64,000 nucleotides of DNA from Camellia lanceoleosa (lineage: Eukaryota > Streptophyta > Magnoliopsida > Ericales > Theaceae), in contig CM045762.1 in NCBI GenBank assembly GCA_025200525.1, positions 80,319,893 through 80,383,892 of the forward strand. The letters are read 5' to 3'. Of this stretch, positions 10,978-21,352 are shown in pieces. Below the pieces are notes generated by a model that ran no database searches, had not been told where the DNA came from, and saw nothing but the letters and a program-made list of their open reading frames with translations. Made by a program: the position numbers and the translations under genes. Every line of letters begins with the position of its first letter. Position 1 is the first letter of the stretch.

Positions 10978-13046
10978 ATGGCGAAACATTTGAAAGACCT
11001 CCTCTCATCAAATCGAATGGCTAGTTTTAGACGCCATTTCTCTATTCCTGATGACGTCCGTCTGTCGCTTTTGGCAGACGGCACCCTTGACATGGAGAGG
11101 GAGGATGAAACCACAATCGTCTTTCCTCTTTTGTCAATCGCAGAGGGTGGAGTCTGCTTCCCTCTACACCCATTTTTAAGGGCTGTGCTTCGCCATTGGG
11201 ATTTAATCCCTTCTCAGCCTAACGTGAATTTCTTTAGAATTATAATGGGGATTGTAGCGTTGAATCGCCGTCTTGGAATTAACCTTGGCATTCCGGCTAT
11301 CCGGCACTGCTACGCCTTGGCTAAGTCCTCCGGTCGGCAAGGGCGTTATTTCCTTAGAGCTAAGGATACCGACCATCAGCTAATCACTATGCTTTCCAGC
11401 TCTGGGAAACGAGTTGATGACGTTATGGTCGTTGTCCAGGGTAACTGGGAATTTGGCGAAGGGGAGGATCATGTTGACCCTATTCCTAGATGGAGGGGCG
11501 AGCCAGGTCGCCTAGTGTCTCCTTGTTTTTGTCATGTGTTCATTTTTATTGTAGAACCTATTCCGTTGAAATCTTACGGCTTTGTTTCGTGCAGGGAGGG
11601 GTTTGAAAAAGATACTACCTTCAACCCACGACGTCGCTCTTTCAGATATCAGGGTTGCTCTCAGGTATTTCGGCCGTCGAAGTCTTCAGAAGCAGGGGAG
11701 GGCGGCTCACATTCTGCTTCGTTACGAGCCGACATACACAACCTTCTCGACGGCGGAAAACATACCGATTCCGAAGGATGAAGATTCCCTTACTGCTCTT
11801 ATTCTGTCTGACTTCAAAAACCTATGGCAGGTGGGCTTTGAAGGGTCCGATTCGGAGCGGAACGAGGTAGCTGATATCGCCGAATTAGATCAATCCGAGA
11901 CCGAGTCTGAGGAGGTATTGGATTCCGCCACTCCTCCATTTACATCGGGATCAGGGAGTCTTCCTTCTGCCGACGTCTTTCAACACATAGAGGATCTTCC
12001 CATCACAGACTCCGCGGATATGGCCGGATTGAGTCTGTCAAAACTTGCCAAAAAGGCGAATGCGGAGAGATTAGCCGCACGGCGAAGAGCGGAGGGCCTT
12101 TCGTCTGAGATACCGCCCGCCACCGAATCTCGACTCCTCCTCCCTGTTGCCGAATCAGAGTCTTTGGGAGTTCTAGAGGAGACGGAAAAAGATCGGAATG
12201 CCGAATCTCCGTTGGTCGGGGAAGTTGGCCAAAAAGTTGAGGAAAAGGCAGAGAAACGCCCTGCTGACCTTGAGGCCGGTTCAGACGAACATGGTGTCCT
12301 CGATTGGAGGGATCTAGTGAGGTTGTTCCTTTTGTCATTCGTCCAATGGTAAAGGACATGCCGGTTCCCTCTAACGCTTCGGCGCTTAAAGATCCAGAAG
12401 TCGCGTTTGGTGTGGCCATGTCCGTGTCGTTGCCGTCTGATATCGAGGCTTTCCGGGTGGAACCAGATATGAATGCGACAGCATTGGCCGCGCAATCGGC
12501 ACTCCTGGTACGTATTCTGACTTTTCTTCACTTTTATCCAAGTACTGTTGAGGTTATGTTTTTGGGTTATTCCTTTGCAGACCGTCGGCAGGATAGCCGA
12601 CATGGGACGTCGGCATCTCGACGCCGTCAAACAAATTGACCGCTTACGAAAGCAAGTAGAGGGCCAGAGGAAGAGGGCCGCGGGTGTAGTTTTGAGAGCG
12701 AACAAGGAAGCTTCTCGGGCCGAGGCCGAGGTAGAAAAGGCTCGCATTGCAGATCAATCCCGAGCGGACGCCAAGAAGAGGGCGGACGCGAGCTTAAACG
12801 CGCTGGATTGTCCTGAGCGGTTATGACTGAGGCCGAGTTGGCCGACGTGAATTTGCTTCCAAAGTATTCGAAGCCGGGAAAGATGCTGGGCTCGCCGAAT
12901 ATGTGGACCGGGTCTCGCGTTTCGAAAATAGGGGGTTCAAGCATGGCTGGCACAAAGCCCTTGCTACAGCTGTAGTTTCACCGACTATGCCAGTGCCGTT
13001 TGAGCAAGTGGATGTCGAGCCGTTGGAGACTGATTCCGAAGGTTGA
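10978..13046 (+). pseudogene. Antisense gene 1 of the Tat element (gypsy-associated 'Transposase_28'-like protein)
   Basis: It starts at ATG 10978. Exon 1 (10978-11506) encodes about 176 residues with the fold-like run HWDLIPSQPNVNFFRIIMG, recalling the Pfam 'putative gypsy type transposon' family. An 88-bp intron (11507-11594, GT...GCAG) joins a phase-1 codon so that ...RWRGEP continues as GRGLKKILPS. A second intron (12508-12580, GTACGT...TTTGCAG, phase 0) leads to a charged coiled coil (RLRKQVEGQRKRAAG). The tail ...ENRGFKHGWHKALA ends at TGA 13044. Frame changes near 12304 and near 12815-12840 are not explained by introns, so this copy is probably inactive. It runs opposite to pol, as known for extra ORFs of Tat elements. 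Role unknown. Confidence 0.72.
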
Positions 13047-13285
13047 GCTGGGCGAATGACTTGGGATTTCACAAATGTATTAGGATTTTATAAATGTATT
13101 AGGATTTTACAAATGTATTAGGATTTTACAAATGTATTGTTTAAGCTTTGTCAGACATTTTTGTGCGGGCTTATAGCTTATTGATTTTGTATATATAAAA
13201 TGTCACGAGTTGTGCTCAATTTTGCTGTTGATGAAGAATGACATTACTTAATTTTGAGCCCGGACGGTCGGGCTAAGGAGTCTGA

Positions 13286-14094
13286 CCTTGCCTTAGCCAG
13301 GGCGCGAGCAAGGGACCGAATGAGCCGATGGCTTTGAATCGTGGGCTGGCTCAGGCGTAAGTTACTCGGTGATCTCTTCAAATATAGCCGAATAGATTAA
13401 TGAATCTGCCCTTGCCTTAGCCAGGGCACAAGCGAGGGACCGAATGAGCCAATGGCTCCGAATCGAGGGCTGGCTGAGGCATAAATTACTCGGCGTTATC
13501 ATTTGAAAATGTAGCCGGCTAGGTTGATGAATCTAGCCCTTGCCCCAGCGATACCGCTTGAAATATAGCCGAATAAGTTAAGGAATCTAGCCCTTGCCCT
13601 AGCGATACCGGCGATAGCGCTTGAAATATAGCCGAATAAGTTAAGGAATCTGGCCCTTGCCCTAGCGATACCGGCGATAGCGCTTGAAATATAGCCGAAT
13701 AGATTAATGAATCTGCCCTTGCCTTAGCCAGGGCGCGAGCGAGGGACCGAATGAGCCGATGGCTCTGAATCGAGGGCTGGCTGAGGCATAAATTACTCGG
13801 CGTTATCGTTTGAAAATGTAGCCGGCTAGGTTGATGAATCTAGTCCTTGCCCCAGCGATACCGCTTGAAATATAGCCGAATAAGTTAAGGAACATGGCCC
13901 TTGCCCTAGCGATACCGGCGATAGCGCTTGAAATATAGCCGAATAACTTAAGGAATCTGGCCCTTGCCCTAGCGATACCGGCGATAGCGCTTGAAATATA
14001 GCCGAATAAGTTAATGAATCTGCCCTTGCCTTGGCCAGGGCGCAAGCGAGGGACCAAATAAACCGATGGCTTTGAATCGTGGGCTGGGTAAGGG
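13286..14094 (+). repeat. Higher-order tandem array, 307-bp period built from ~63-bp subunits
   Basis: The phrase ATAGCCGAATA(G/A)(A/G)TTAATGAATCTG recurs at 13384, 13691 and 13998, exactly 307 bp apart. Inside each 307-bp unit are ~63-bp subunits of CCCTTGCC(C/T)TAGCGATACCGGCG type (for example 13591 and 13654). Tandem arrays between pol and the 3' LTR are known for Tat/Ogre elements as a source of satellites. Reverse-strand open frames here are by-products of the repeat. Confidence 0.85.
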
Positions 14095-14255
14095 GCATAC
14101 GACTTTTGGCGCTCGGTCTTTCTGACGTTTTCTTGGGGGAGCTGCATGTACCCCAGAATAAATGAGCGAGTTCATGCCAACAACTTGGTTCATTCCTTAT
14201 TCAGGCTTGATCCAGACCTGGCAGGGGCCAACATTGGCTGGGTTTAGAGGTTAAA

Positions 14256-15068
14256 ATGAGTTGCAGAAGCAAGCCTATTCACACGGGAAGGAGAGCATCC
14301 CTGGATCGGGAAAAAGAGCGACCCCCTAATCGTCGAAGCAGATCGCCCCGAAAGGACGGACCACAGGGAGACTCCCTGCGCCCACGACCCCTTTTTGAGC
14401 TAGACGTGGTGCCACGACTGTTGAGTTTTGTGGTTCGCGTGAAGAATAGACCAATGACGGAGGCAAATTCTATAATTAAAGACCCGGATGTGGCGGTCGA
14501 GTTCGCTCGGCAGATTTTTCCGCCAGAGGTCCAACAGTCGATGGTCAGACGCCGAGATTTCGAAGTATTTCGGGATGGCATTCATGGGGCTGTCAAGGAA
14601 CTGTATAGCGCTTATGAAATTGGGATGCGTCTGCGCGAAGCCCGACGCGAGAATGAGAAAAACAACGAAAGGAATCGCGGTCTGGAGGCTCGCGCGAAAA
14701 AGGCTGAGAGTGAGCTTCGGGAGCTGAAGAGTGTTCGAGCGGCCAAGTCGGTGGTGGACAGCCAAACGAAAATCATGGGGGAGAGGACGAACCGAGAGGC
14801 CTCGGGTTATAAGAGCGGATATCAGGACGGCTTGAAGGCCGGGATCAGGAAGGCCAAAACAGACCTAGCGGAGGAGGTCTGCCGATGCGAAAATCGTGGT
14901 TTCAAGCATGGCTGGATCAAGGCCCTTCAAACTGTGGAAGCTCTTGGGTCCGTGGGCATAAATTCGGCTTCGCCCCTATATCATCGGCATTACCTTCCGT
15001 ATTCCGAGTTCGAAATTGAAAAAAGCGACGACGAAGACGCCGACTTCGTGGGCCACAATGTTGAATAA
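14256..15068 (+). CDS. Antisense gene 2 of the Tat element, coiled-coil protein (270 aa), related to the end of antisense gene 1
   Basis: ATG at 14256, TAA at 15066-15068, uninterrupted. The N-terminus is basic and Arg/Ser/Pro-rich (residues 1-45). Residues ~70-100 contain MTEANSIIKDPDVAVEFARQ, matching SNASALKDPEVAFGVAMS of gene 1 near 12380-12420. Residues ~125-185 are a coiled coil (RLREARRENEKNNERNRGLE). Then comes ENRGFKHGWIKALQT, matching ENRGFKHGWHKALAT near 12925-12970. An acidic end (EIEKSDDEDADF) follows. It thus looks like a diverged partial duplicate of the distal half of gene 1. The upstream half may be spliced from elsewhere; no promoter is evident. Function unknown. Confidence 0.65.
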   Translation: MSCRSKPIHTGRRASLDREKERPPNRRSRSPRKDGPQGDSLRPRPLFELDVVPRLLSFVVRVKNRPMTEANSIIKDPDVAVEFARQIFPPEVQQSMVRRRDFEVFRDGIHGAVKELYSAYEIGMRLREARRENEKNNERNRGLEARAKKAESELRELKSVRAAKSVVDSQTKIMGERTNREASGYKSGYQDGLKAGIRKAKTDLAEEVCRCENRGFKHGWIKALQTVEALGSVGINSASPLYHRHYLPYSEFEIEKSDDEDADFVGHNVE

Positions 15069-15278
15069 ATAGAATTATTTTATCAAATGCTTGAAATGTA
15101 TAGCGGCTTTTGAATAAATAGAACTTCTTTATTAGCAGATTTTGAAATGTTTTGCGCGTAATTAGACGCTCTATCTCAATTTATTGTCAGCTTTGTATTG
15201 CGTGATGTAAACATTCGAATATGCATCGATCGGCTCGAATTTGTGAACCATGTAGTTGGTCAGTTAAATCGTGATCCC

Positions 15279-16476
15279 CACGAAGGGCGCTCCGAATCCG
15301 GAGACTTATTCGGCCCTTAGATGTCATGCACCCAAAGGGGCTCCGAATCCGGAGACTTATTCGGCTGCTCGTGGAATCTTCGAAGGGCGCTCCGAATCCG
15401 GAGACTTATTTGGCCCATCGTGGTATCCACGAAGGGCGCTCCGAATCCGGAGACTTATTCGGCCAATCGTGGAATCCACGAAGGGCGCTCCGAATCCGGA
15501 GACTTATTTGGCCAATCGTGGTATCCACAAAGGGCGCTTCGAATCCGGAGACTTATTCGGCCAATCGTGGAATCCACGAAGGGCGCTCCGAATCCGGAGA
15601 CTTATTCGGCCAATCGTGGAATTCACGAAGGGCGCTCCGAATCCGGAGACTTATTTGGCCAATCGTGGTATCCACGAAGGGTGCTCCGAATCCGGAGACT
15701 TATTCGGCCAATCGTGGAATCCACGAAGGGCGCTCCGAATCCGGAGACTTATTTGGCCAATCGTGGAATCCACGAAGGGCGCTCCGAATCCGGAGACTTG
15801 TTCGGCCAATCGTGGAATCCACGAAGGGTGCTCCGAATCCGGAGACTTATTCGGCCAATCGTGGAATTCACGAAAGGCGCTCCGAATCCGGAGACTTATT
15901 TGGCCAATCGTGGTATCCACGAAGGGCGCTCCGAATCCGGAGACTTATTCGGCTAATCGTGGAATCCACGAAGGGCGCTCCGAATCCGGAGACTTATTTC
16001 CACGAAGGGCGCTCCGAATCCGGAGACTTATTTGGCCAATCGTGGAATCCACGAAGGGCGCTCCGAATCCGGAGACTTATTCGGCCAATCGTGGAATCCA
16101 CGAAGGGCGCTCCGAATCCGGAGACTTATTCGGCCAATCGTGGAATTCACGAAGGGCGCTCCGAATCCGGAGACTTATTTGGCCAATCGTGGTATCCACG
16201 AAGGGCGCTCCGAATCCGGAGACTTATTCGGCTAATCGTGGAATCCACGAAGGGCGCTCCGAATCCAGAGACTTATTTGGCCAATCGTGGAATCCACGAA
16301 GGGCGCTCCGAATCCGGAGACTTATTTGGCCAATCGTGGTATCCACGAAGGGCGCTCCGAATCCGGAGACTTATTCGGCCAATCGTGGGATCCACGAAGG
16401 GCACTCCGAATCCGGAGACTTATTCGGCCAATCATGGAATCCACGAAGGGCGCTCCGAATCCGGAGACTTATTCGG
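15279..16476 (+). repeat. 49-bp tandem satellite array, about 24 units
   Basis: Unit CACGAAGGGCGCTCCGAATC + CGGAGACTTATT(C/T)GGCCAAT + CGTGG(A/T)ATC, 49 bp. Most units are near identical; the first two or three (15279-15385) are diverged, and one is shortened near 15999. Each unit junction holds a perfect inverted repeat, TCGTGGAATCCACGA. Because 49 is not divisible by 3 and no frame has a stop, long repetitive open frames of up to 541 codons arise (15326-16951); they are not treated as genes. The array sits between the end of pol and the antisense genes. Confidence 0.93.
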
Positions 16477-16565
16477 TGATCAAGAGGCGTATGAGCTGAA
16501 GCATAAAAACGAGCAACTTTTGCATTACAGCAGAGTATATACAAGTACCAAGCCCACAAATCGGG

Positions 16566-16910
16566 TCATTGGTAAAATTTTCGTAGATGTGTTGAATTCC
16601 AGGGCCGTGGCAGGCTTCTTCCTGACATGTCCGAGAGCCGATATGCCCCTGTTCCTGCGATGGAGTCTATTTGATAGGGGCCATCCCAATTCGGACCCAG
16701 CTTTCCGTCGGCCGGTCTCCGGTCGGCTGGAAGTACTTTCTTTAGGACCAGCTCTCCTGGAGTGTAACGACGCAACTGAACTTGTTGATTGTACGACTTG
16801 GCGAGCTGCTGCTGATATCGTGCCATGGAGGCCAAGGCGCGGTCTCTTCGTTCCTCGATCAGATCCAGGTCGAGGGCGAGCATCATGTCATTTCGGCCCG
16901 TATCAAAGGC
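16566..16910 (-). pseudogene. Tat integrase C-terminal domain
   Basis: It continues the integrase frame after an in-frame TAA (16911-16913). It holds the GPY-type module common to Ty3/gypsy integrases (LGPNWDGPYQI) after a linker with ERRDRALASMARYQQQLAKSYN, and ends STHLRKFYQ with a stop at 16566. The module follows the catalytic core and is thought to help bind DNA or chromatin. Ninety bases further the 49-bp satellite begins. Confidence 0.85.
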
Positions 16911-18671
16911 TTATGATTTCAAAGTCGGGAAGCCGATTTCCAGGGGTATAATTGCTTGGGTTCCGAAGCATAGAGCGAACGGCGTTTCTCCGGTGGACCT
17001 CCTCGGCGTTGTGCGGTGCGCCCACAATACACTTGGCAATTCTTTGACCCATTTGCCTTTAGCTTTTTCCAGCCTCTTTTTGATGCCGTCCAAGATGGTT
17101 TTGTTAGAGGCTTCGGCTTGACCGTTACTCTGGGGGTACGCGGGCGTAGAGAAGTAAGGCACGATAGCGTATTTGCTGCACAGTTCTCGGTATACGCCAC
17201 AATCGAACTGGGTGCCATTGTCTGAGATGAGAGCTCTTGGAATGCCGAATCGCGTAATGATGTTTCTCCATACAAATCGCTTTATGTTGGCATTTCGTAT
17301 ATGTGTTAGAGCCTCCGCTTCGACCCATTTTGTAAAGTAGTCTGTTGCTACGATTAGGAATCGCTTGTTTCCTGGGGCCCTTGGCAACGGTCCTACAATA
17401 TCAAGCCCCCATTGAGCAAACGGCCAGGGACTGGTGATAGTGTTCAACTCTTCGGCGGGCAAATGGGTTAGTGGGGAGAACTTTTGGCATTGTTCGCATC
17501 TTTTAACATAATTTTTTGCGTCGGCTCTCATTGTCGCCCAATAATACCCCTGTGTTATAGCTCGATGGGCCAGAGAGCATCTGCCAGAGTGGGCACCACA
17601 ACTGCCCTCATGTATCTCAGTTAGAAGCTCCTCCACTTTATCCGGGTGTACGCATTCCAAATAGGGACCGGAGAGGGACTTTTTATAAAGTCCTCCTTGT
17701 GGATCCAGGTAGTATCGCAGGGCCTTATTGCGTAGCTTGTGTGCTTCTTTTTTGTCCTCTGGGAGTTGTTCAGAAGAAAGGAATCCGGCTATGGGGTCCA
17801 TCCAACTTGATGCGGATTCTATAACATTAACGTGGGTTTCCTCCGAAGGGCCAATACTCGGCTCCGGGATGAAACCTACTTCAATGGTCCGTTTGAGCTC
17901 AGAATTGATGGCGGAGGCTAGGCATGCCAGGGCATCTGCGTGTGTGTTCTGATCACGTGTTATTTGGTTCAGTTCGTGATGGTCGAACTTCGTTAGCAAA
18001 GAGTTGGCCGTTTTCATATAGGCCGCCATACGGTCGTTTTTTGCAATGTACTCCCCCTTTAGCTGGTTGATGACCAATTTGGAGTCACAAAACACTAGGA
18101 AACGCCGAGCGCCAAGAATATGTGCATTTCGTAGACCGGTTAAGAGGGCTTCATACTCAGCCTCGGTATTTGATGCTTCGAAGCCAAGCTGGACGGCCTG
18201 TTCTACTACTGCGCCGTCGGGGGACATGATTACTACGCCGGCACCGCAGCCCCGTTGGTTAGACGATCCATCACAATATAGCTGCCAAATATCCCCGACA
18301 TAAATTCTCCAGTTCGACTTTGATCGAACTTCAGCCTTTGGAAGAACGTCGGCAGGTTTAAGGTCGGAAAGCCCGCCTGTGAATTTGGCAACAAAGTCAG
18401 CCAATACCTGTCCCTTGATTGCGGTTTTGGGTAAAAACTGAATGTCATATTGGCCGAGTTCAAGAGCCCATTTTGAAACACGTCCTGATGCTTCCGCACT
18501 CCATAGTACTGATCGGAGGGGATAATCTGTTATCACCCCAATGCTATGCCCCTGGAAATAATGCATCAGTTTTCTTGCTACCATGACCAAGGCTAGGATG
18601 AGTTTTTCCAGCGGAAGATAACGTGTCTCGGCATCGACCATTGCCTTGCTCACATAATACATCGCCGCCAT
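16911..18671 (-). pseudogene. Tat RNase H, second (aRNH) RNase H and integrase core
   Basis: Domains in order: the retroviral-type RNase H (MYYVSKAMVDAETRYLPLEK ... VITDYPL), then a second RNase H with active-site residues at CDGSSNQ, EAEYEAL, DSKLVINQ and HADALA, then integrase: an HHCC zinc segment (IHEGSCGAHSG ... CEQCQ) and the DDE core (GLDIVGPLP, LISDNGTQF, NGQAEASN). The second RNase H is the hallmark of the Tat clade. The frame opens after a frameshift around 18650-18671 and closes at a TAA inside the linker to the C-terminal domain. Enzymatic residues are intact but translation would be interrupted. Confidence 0.9.
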
Positions 18672-19129
18672 CGCCCTTCCTCTTCTTTTAATAATCTGTT
18701 GGCGGCCCTATCGGAGACTGCCAGATACAGAATGCGGGGGTCACCGGCAGCTGGTGTTGTCAAGAGAGTCTTGACCGGGAGGTAGGTCTTGAGCCGGTGA
18801 AAGCCGCCCTTTTCGGCGGACCATTCAAAAGCTTTGCCTTGACGTAGCGTCTGGAAGAATTGTCTGCAGCGGTCTGTTGACCGACTGATGAATCTATTGA
18901 GTGCAGCGGCCATCCCCATCAACTTTTGGACTTCTTTCACTGATCGGGGGGAACTGAGTTCCAAGATTGCTGTGACTTGCCTCGGGTTGGCTTCGATTCC
19001 ACGGTGGTTGACGATATAACCCAGGAATTTGCCGGAGCCGATTCCAAACGCGCACTTGGAGGCGTTCAGTTTCATTCTGTATTTGCGCAAGATGCCGAAC
19101 GTCTTCTCTAGATCGGCTATGTGATCCTT
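18650..19129 (-). pseudogene. Tat reverse transcriptase, thumb and connection
   Basis: It continues the RT frame directly after a nonsense TAA (19130-19132) that follows the YIDD box by a few residues. Typical Ty3/gypsy phrases: LNASKCAFGIGSGKFLGYIV, RGIEANPRQV and LMGMAAALNRF. It ends by frameshift into the RNase H reading frame at about 18660. Confidence 0.88.
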
Positions 19130-20905
19130 TTATTCTTTGGACTTGACCACCATATCGTCGATGTAGACTTCCATAGTGTGGCCAAGTTGTTCTTTGAACA
19201 TAGCGGTGACCAGTCTTTGGTAAGTTGCCCCTGCATTCTTCAGCCCAAAAGGCATAACTTTGTAGCAGTAGGTTCCTCTTGGGGTGAGGAATGCAGTTTT
19301 GTCCTGGTCATCTGGATGCATGGCGATGTGATGGTAGCCTCTGTAAACATCGAGGAAACTCATGCGTTGATGGCGCGCCGTGGCATCGACGAGTTGGTCG
19401 ATTCTAGGTAAGGGAAAGCAGTCCTTGGGGCAAGCTTTGTTCAGATCCGTGAAGTCGACGCACACTCGCCAAGTTCCATTTTTCTTCTTCACCACCACTA
19501 TGTTGGAGAGCCACGTGGGGTAGGTGACTTCTCTAATTGCCCCGGCGTCAAGCAGTCTGTCGACTTCTTCTATGACGGCAGCAGCGTGCTCTGCGGCAGA
19601 CCGACGGCCTTTCTGAATGATGGGCTTGCATGTGGGATCGACGTTCAGGTGGTGCTGTGAAACTGATGGGTCTATACCCGGCATCTCGTACGGAGTCCAC
19701 GCAAAGACGTCGAGGTTGGCAAGTAGAAAGGAGGTCAGCTGCTGTCTATCTGCTTGGTTTAAAGAGGTGCCGATCATGAAGAACTTTTTCGGGCTTCCAT
19801 CGATGTCAACTCGATCTAAACCTTCTGTGGCCTTTTCGCTTGGCTGCCGCCCGACGTCATCCAGGACTTCCCGATTGGGTACCTCAATGGAGTTTACCCG
19901 CAATTCCTTTGGCATTTTGGCGGCCAGGAGGTAACATGCTTGTGCCGATTTTTGGGAGCCACAGATCTGCTCAATGCCGTGTTCTGTTGGGAAACGTAAC
20001 AATTGATGGTAGGTGCTTGGCACGGCCTGCAAGGTATGCAACCACGATCGCCCCATGATGAGATTGTACGGCGATGGCAGCCGGACGACCAGGAATTCTA
20101 CATCCACCGTTCTGGAACCCGCTCGAACAGGTAGGTTGATTTTTCCCAGTGGGTATTCGGGATTGGCATTGAAGCCGAATAGTGGATAAGGGGCCGAAGT
20201 CAGATCTGATTCGGTGAACCCGAGTTTGATGAAGGTTTTATAGTACATGACCTCCGAAGTGCTGCCCTGGTCTATAAGAACGCGTTCGACGGTGAACCGG
20301 TTTACGCGTAGCGCGACAACCAATGGATCAATGTGAGGGAGTGTTACGCCGATCAAATCAGAATCGTCGAAGGTGATGCTTGGCGATTCTCGAGGTCGCT
20401 TTGCTGGCGTGAGTTGCTGTTGAGGGCCTGGGAGGGACTGGATTGCATGTATGGCCGGGGCTTTCGGTAGGCTGTATATCATATGGATGTTATCATGCGG
20501 AACACTTCGCTGGAGACGTTCGTCTTGTGTCAACTCCTCAAAGTAATCGGCTGAAGCACAACGAGCATTGGCGTTTTGCCGTCGGGCCCGAGACCGTAGA
20601 TCGCTTGCCCTTGGCGGTCGCTTAGAAACCTGGCGCACTGTTTGTTTAGACTTTGCTATTTCCGAGACCAGATCGCGGCGAAGGCGCTCATTCTCAGCGA
20701 TGGTGTTGTCTAAACTGTGTTTGGTCTTTTTGGCTCGTTCCATGATGGCTAGCATCGTTTCCTGTGCTGAAGTGGTTTGTGAATCGACATTCAAGGCATG
20801 TCTTGCAGCGATGATTTCCTTCTCGAGCATGTTTGCCGGAGTGAGGTCGACTCTCTGTGTGATCGCGTCGGTGGCTATCAGAGAATCTTGAGTCACGCCT
20901 GCCAT
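19130..20905 (-). pseudogene. Tat gag remnant, protease and reverse transcriptase (591 codons)
   Basis: ATG at 20905 lies 16 bp from the PBS. Residues 1-105 look like the gag start with a coiled coil. Then comes an abrupt join to a Tyr/Glu-rich linker and an aspartic protease with D-Q-G-S at residues 212-215 (VLIDQGSTSEV), flap-side RLPSPYNLIMGRSWL near 275-290, and RT from about 420: VVKKKNGTWRVCVDF, FLDVYRGYHH, MPFGLKNAGATYQ (from 551) and YIDD (581-584). The gag capsid domain and zinc knuckle are absent, so a deletion of most of gag near 20580-20600 is inferred. A TAA stops translation seven codons after YIDD. Confidence 0.88.
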
Positions 20906-20920
20906 GGATGTATTTGAGTA

Positions 20921-20938
20921 TTCCCACAGACGGCGCCA
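20921..20938 (-). other. Primer binding site of the Tat element
   Basis: On the minus strand TGGCGCCGTCTGTGGGAA starts 2 nt after the 5' LTR. It begins TGG as required for a tRNA 3' end and is a PBS type I recall from Tat/Athila elements. The tRNA was not identified. Confidence 0.75.
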
Positions 20939-20940
20939 GT

Positions 20941-21347
20941 TGTGGGGAAGTGGTTTTGGAAATACTCTTTAGATCCTGGGAGACGCTCTTGATACTCAGC
21001 TAGTCACCTGCAAAGACAAATACTCCGGTCGGGGGTGCCGGGATTAGCACTCCGACGGGCAAGTCAGTTCTTATACTCAAGAAAGCTTGTTTACTAAGTT
21101 TAGTGAAGTTTTTTTTTTTTTACATACCTTTCTAAATCTGAAGCTCTTGTATTTATACTCATTCTTTGGACCTCGGGCCCAGAGCCCACTTTTTATTTAT
21201 TATCCTTTTGTTTATTCCAACATAAATCTCCCCGTCTATTCGGCGATCTCAATATATTCGGCATCTTAATTGACTAGTACGGAGCCGAACAGTCTCTGAC
21301 TTCTGGGATGTATCCCCTCTAACTCTTCTAATTATTCGGCTCCCACA
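20941..21347 (-). repeat. Tat element 5' LTR
   Basis: 407 bp, starts TGTGGGAGCCG (at 21347) and ends CTTCCCCACA (at 20941). The target duplication CAGTG follows at 21348-21352. Confidence 0.93.
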
Positions 21348-21352
21348 CAGTG

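Larger units (their letters stand above)
10220..21347 (-). mobile_element. Nested Tat-lineage Ty3/gypsy retrotransposon, 11.1 kb, TSD CAGTG
   Basis: Two ~405-bp direct LTRs (10220-10624 and 20941-21347) are flanked by CAGTG at 10215-10219 and 21348-21352. On the minus strand the order is LTR, PBS, gag remnant, protease, RT, RNase H, second RNase H, integrase, satellite array, antisense genes, PPT, LTR. Integrase after RT marks Ty3/gypsy; the second RNase H and antisense ORFs 3' of pol mark the Tat clade. By eye the LTRs differ at about 14 bases and 2 indels (about 3.5%). Gag is largely deleted and pol is broken. Confidence 0.93.

Noticed and set aside
11980..12747. 255-codon reverse-strand frame overlapping antisense gene 1
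   Set aside because: Shadow of the plus-strand gene, which has introns, family-like motifs and codon structure.
15279..16476. CRISPR-like array
   Set aside because: The whole 49-bp unit is repeated with no variable spacers, in plant DNA inside a retrotransposon; it is a satellite.
15326..16951. Very long open frames (up to 541 codons) with a repeated 49-residue peptide
   Set aside because: They follow from a stop-free 49-bp tandem repeat in all frames, and their ends run into antisense pol sequence. No start context or known domain.
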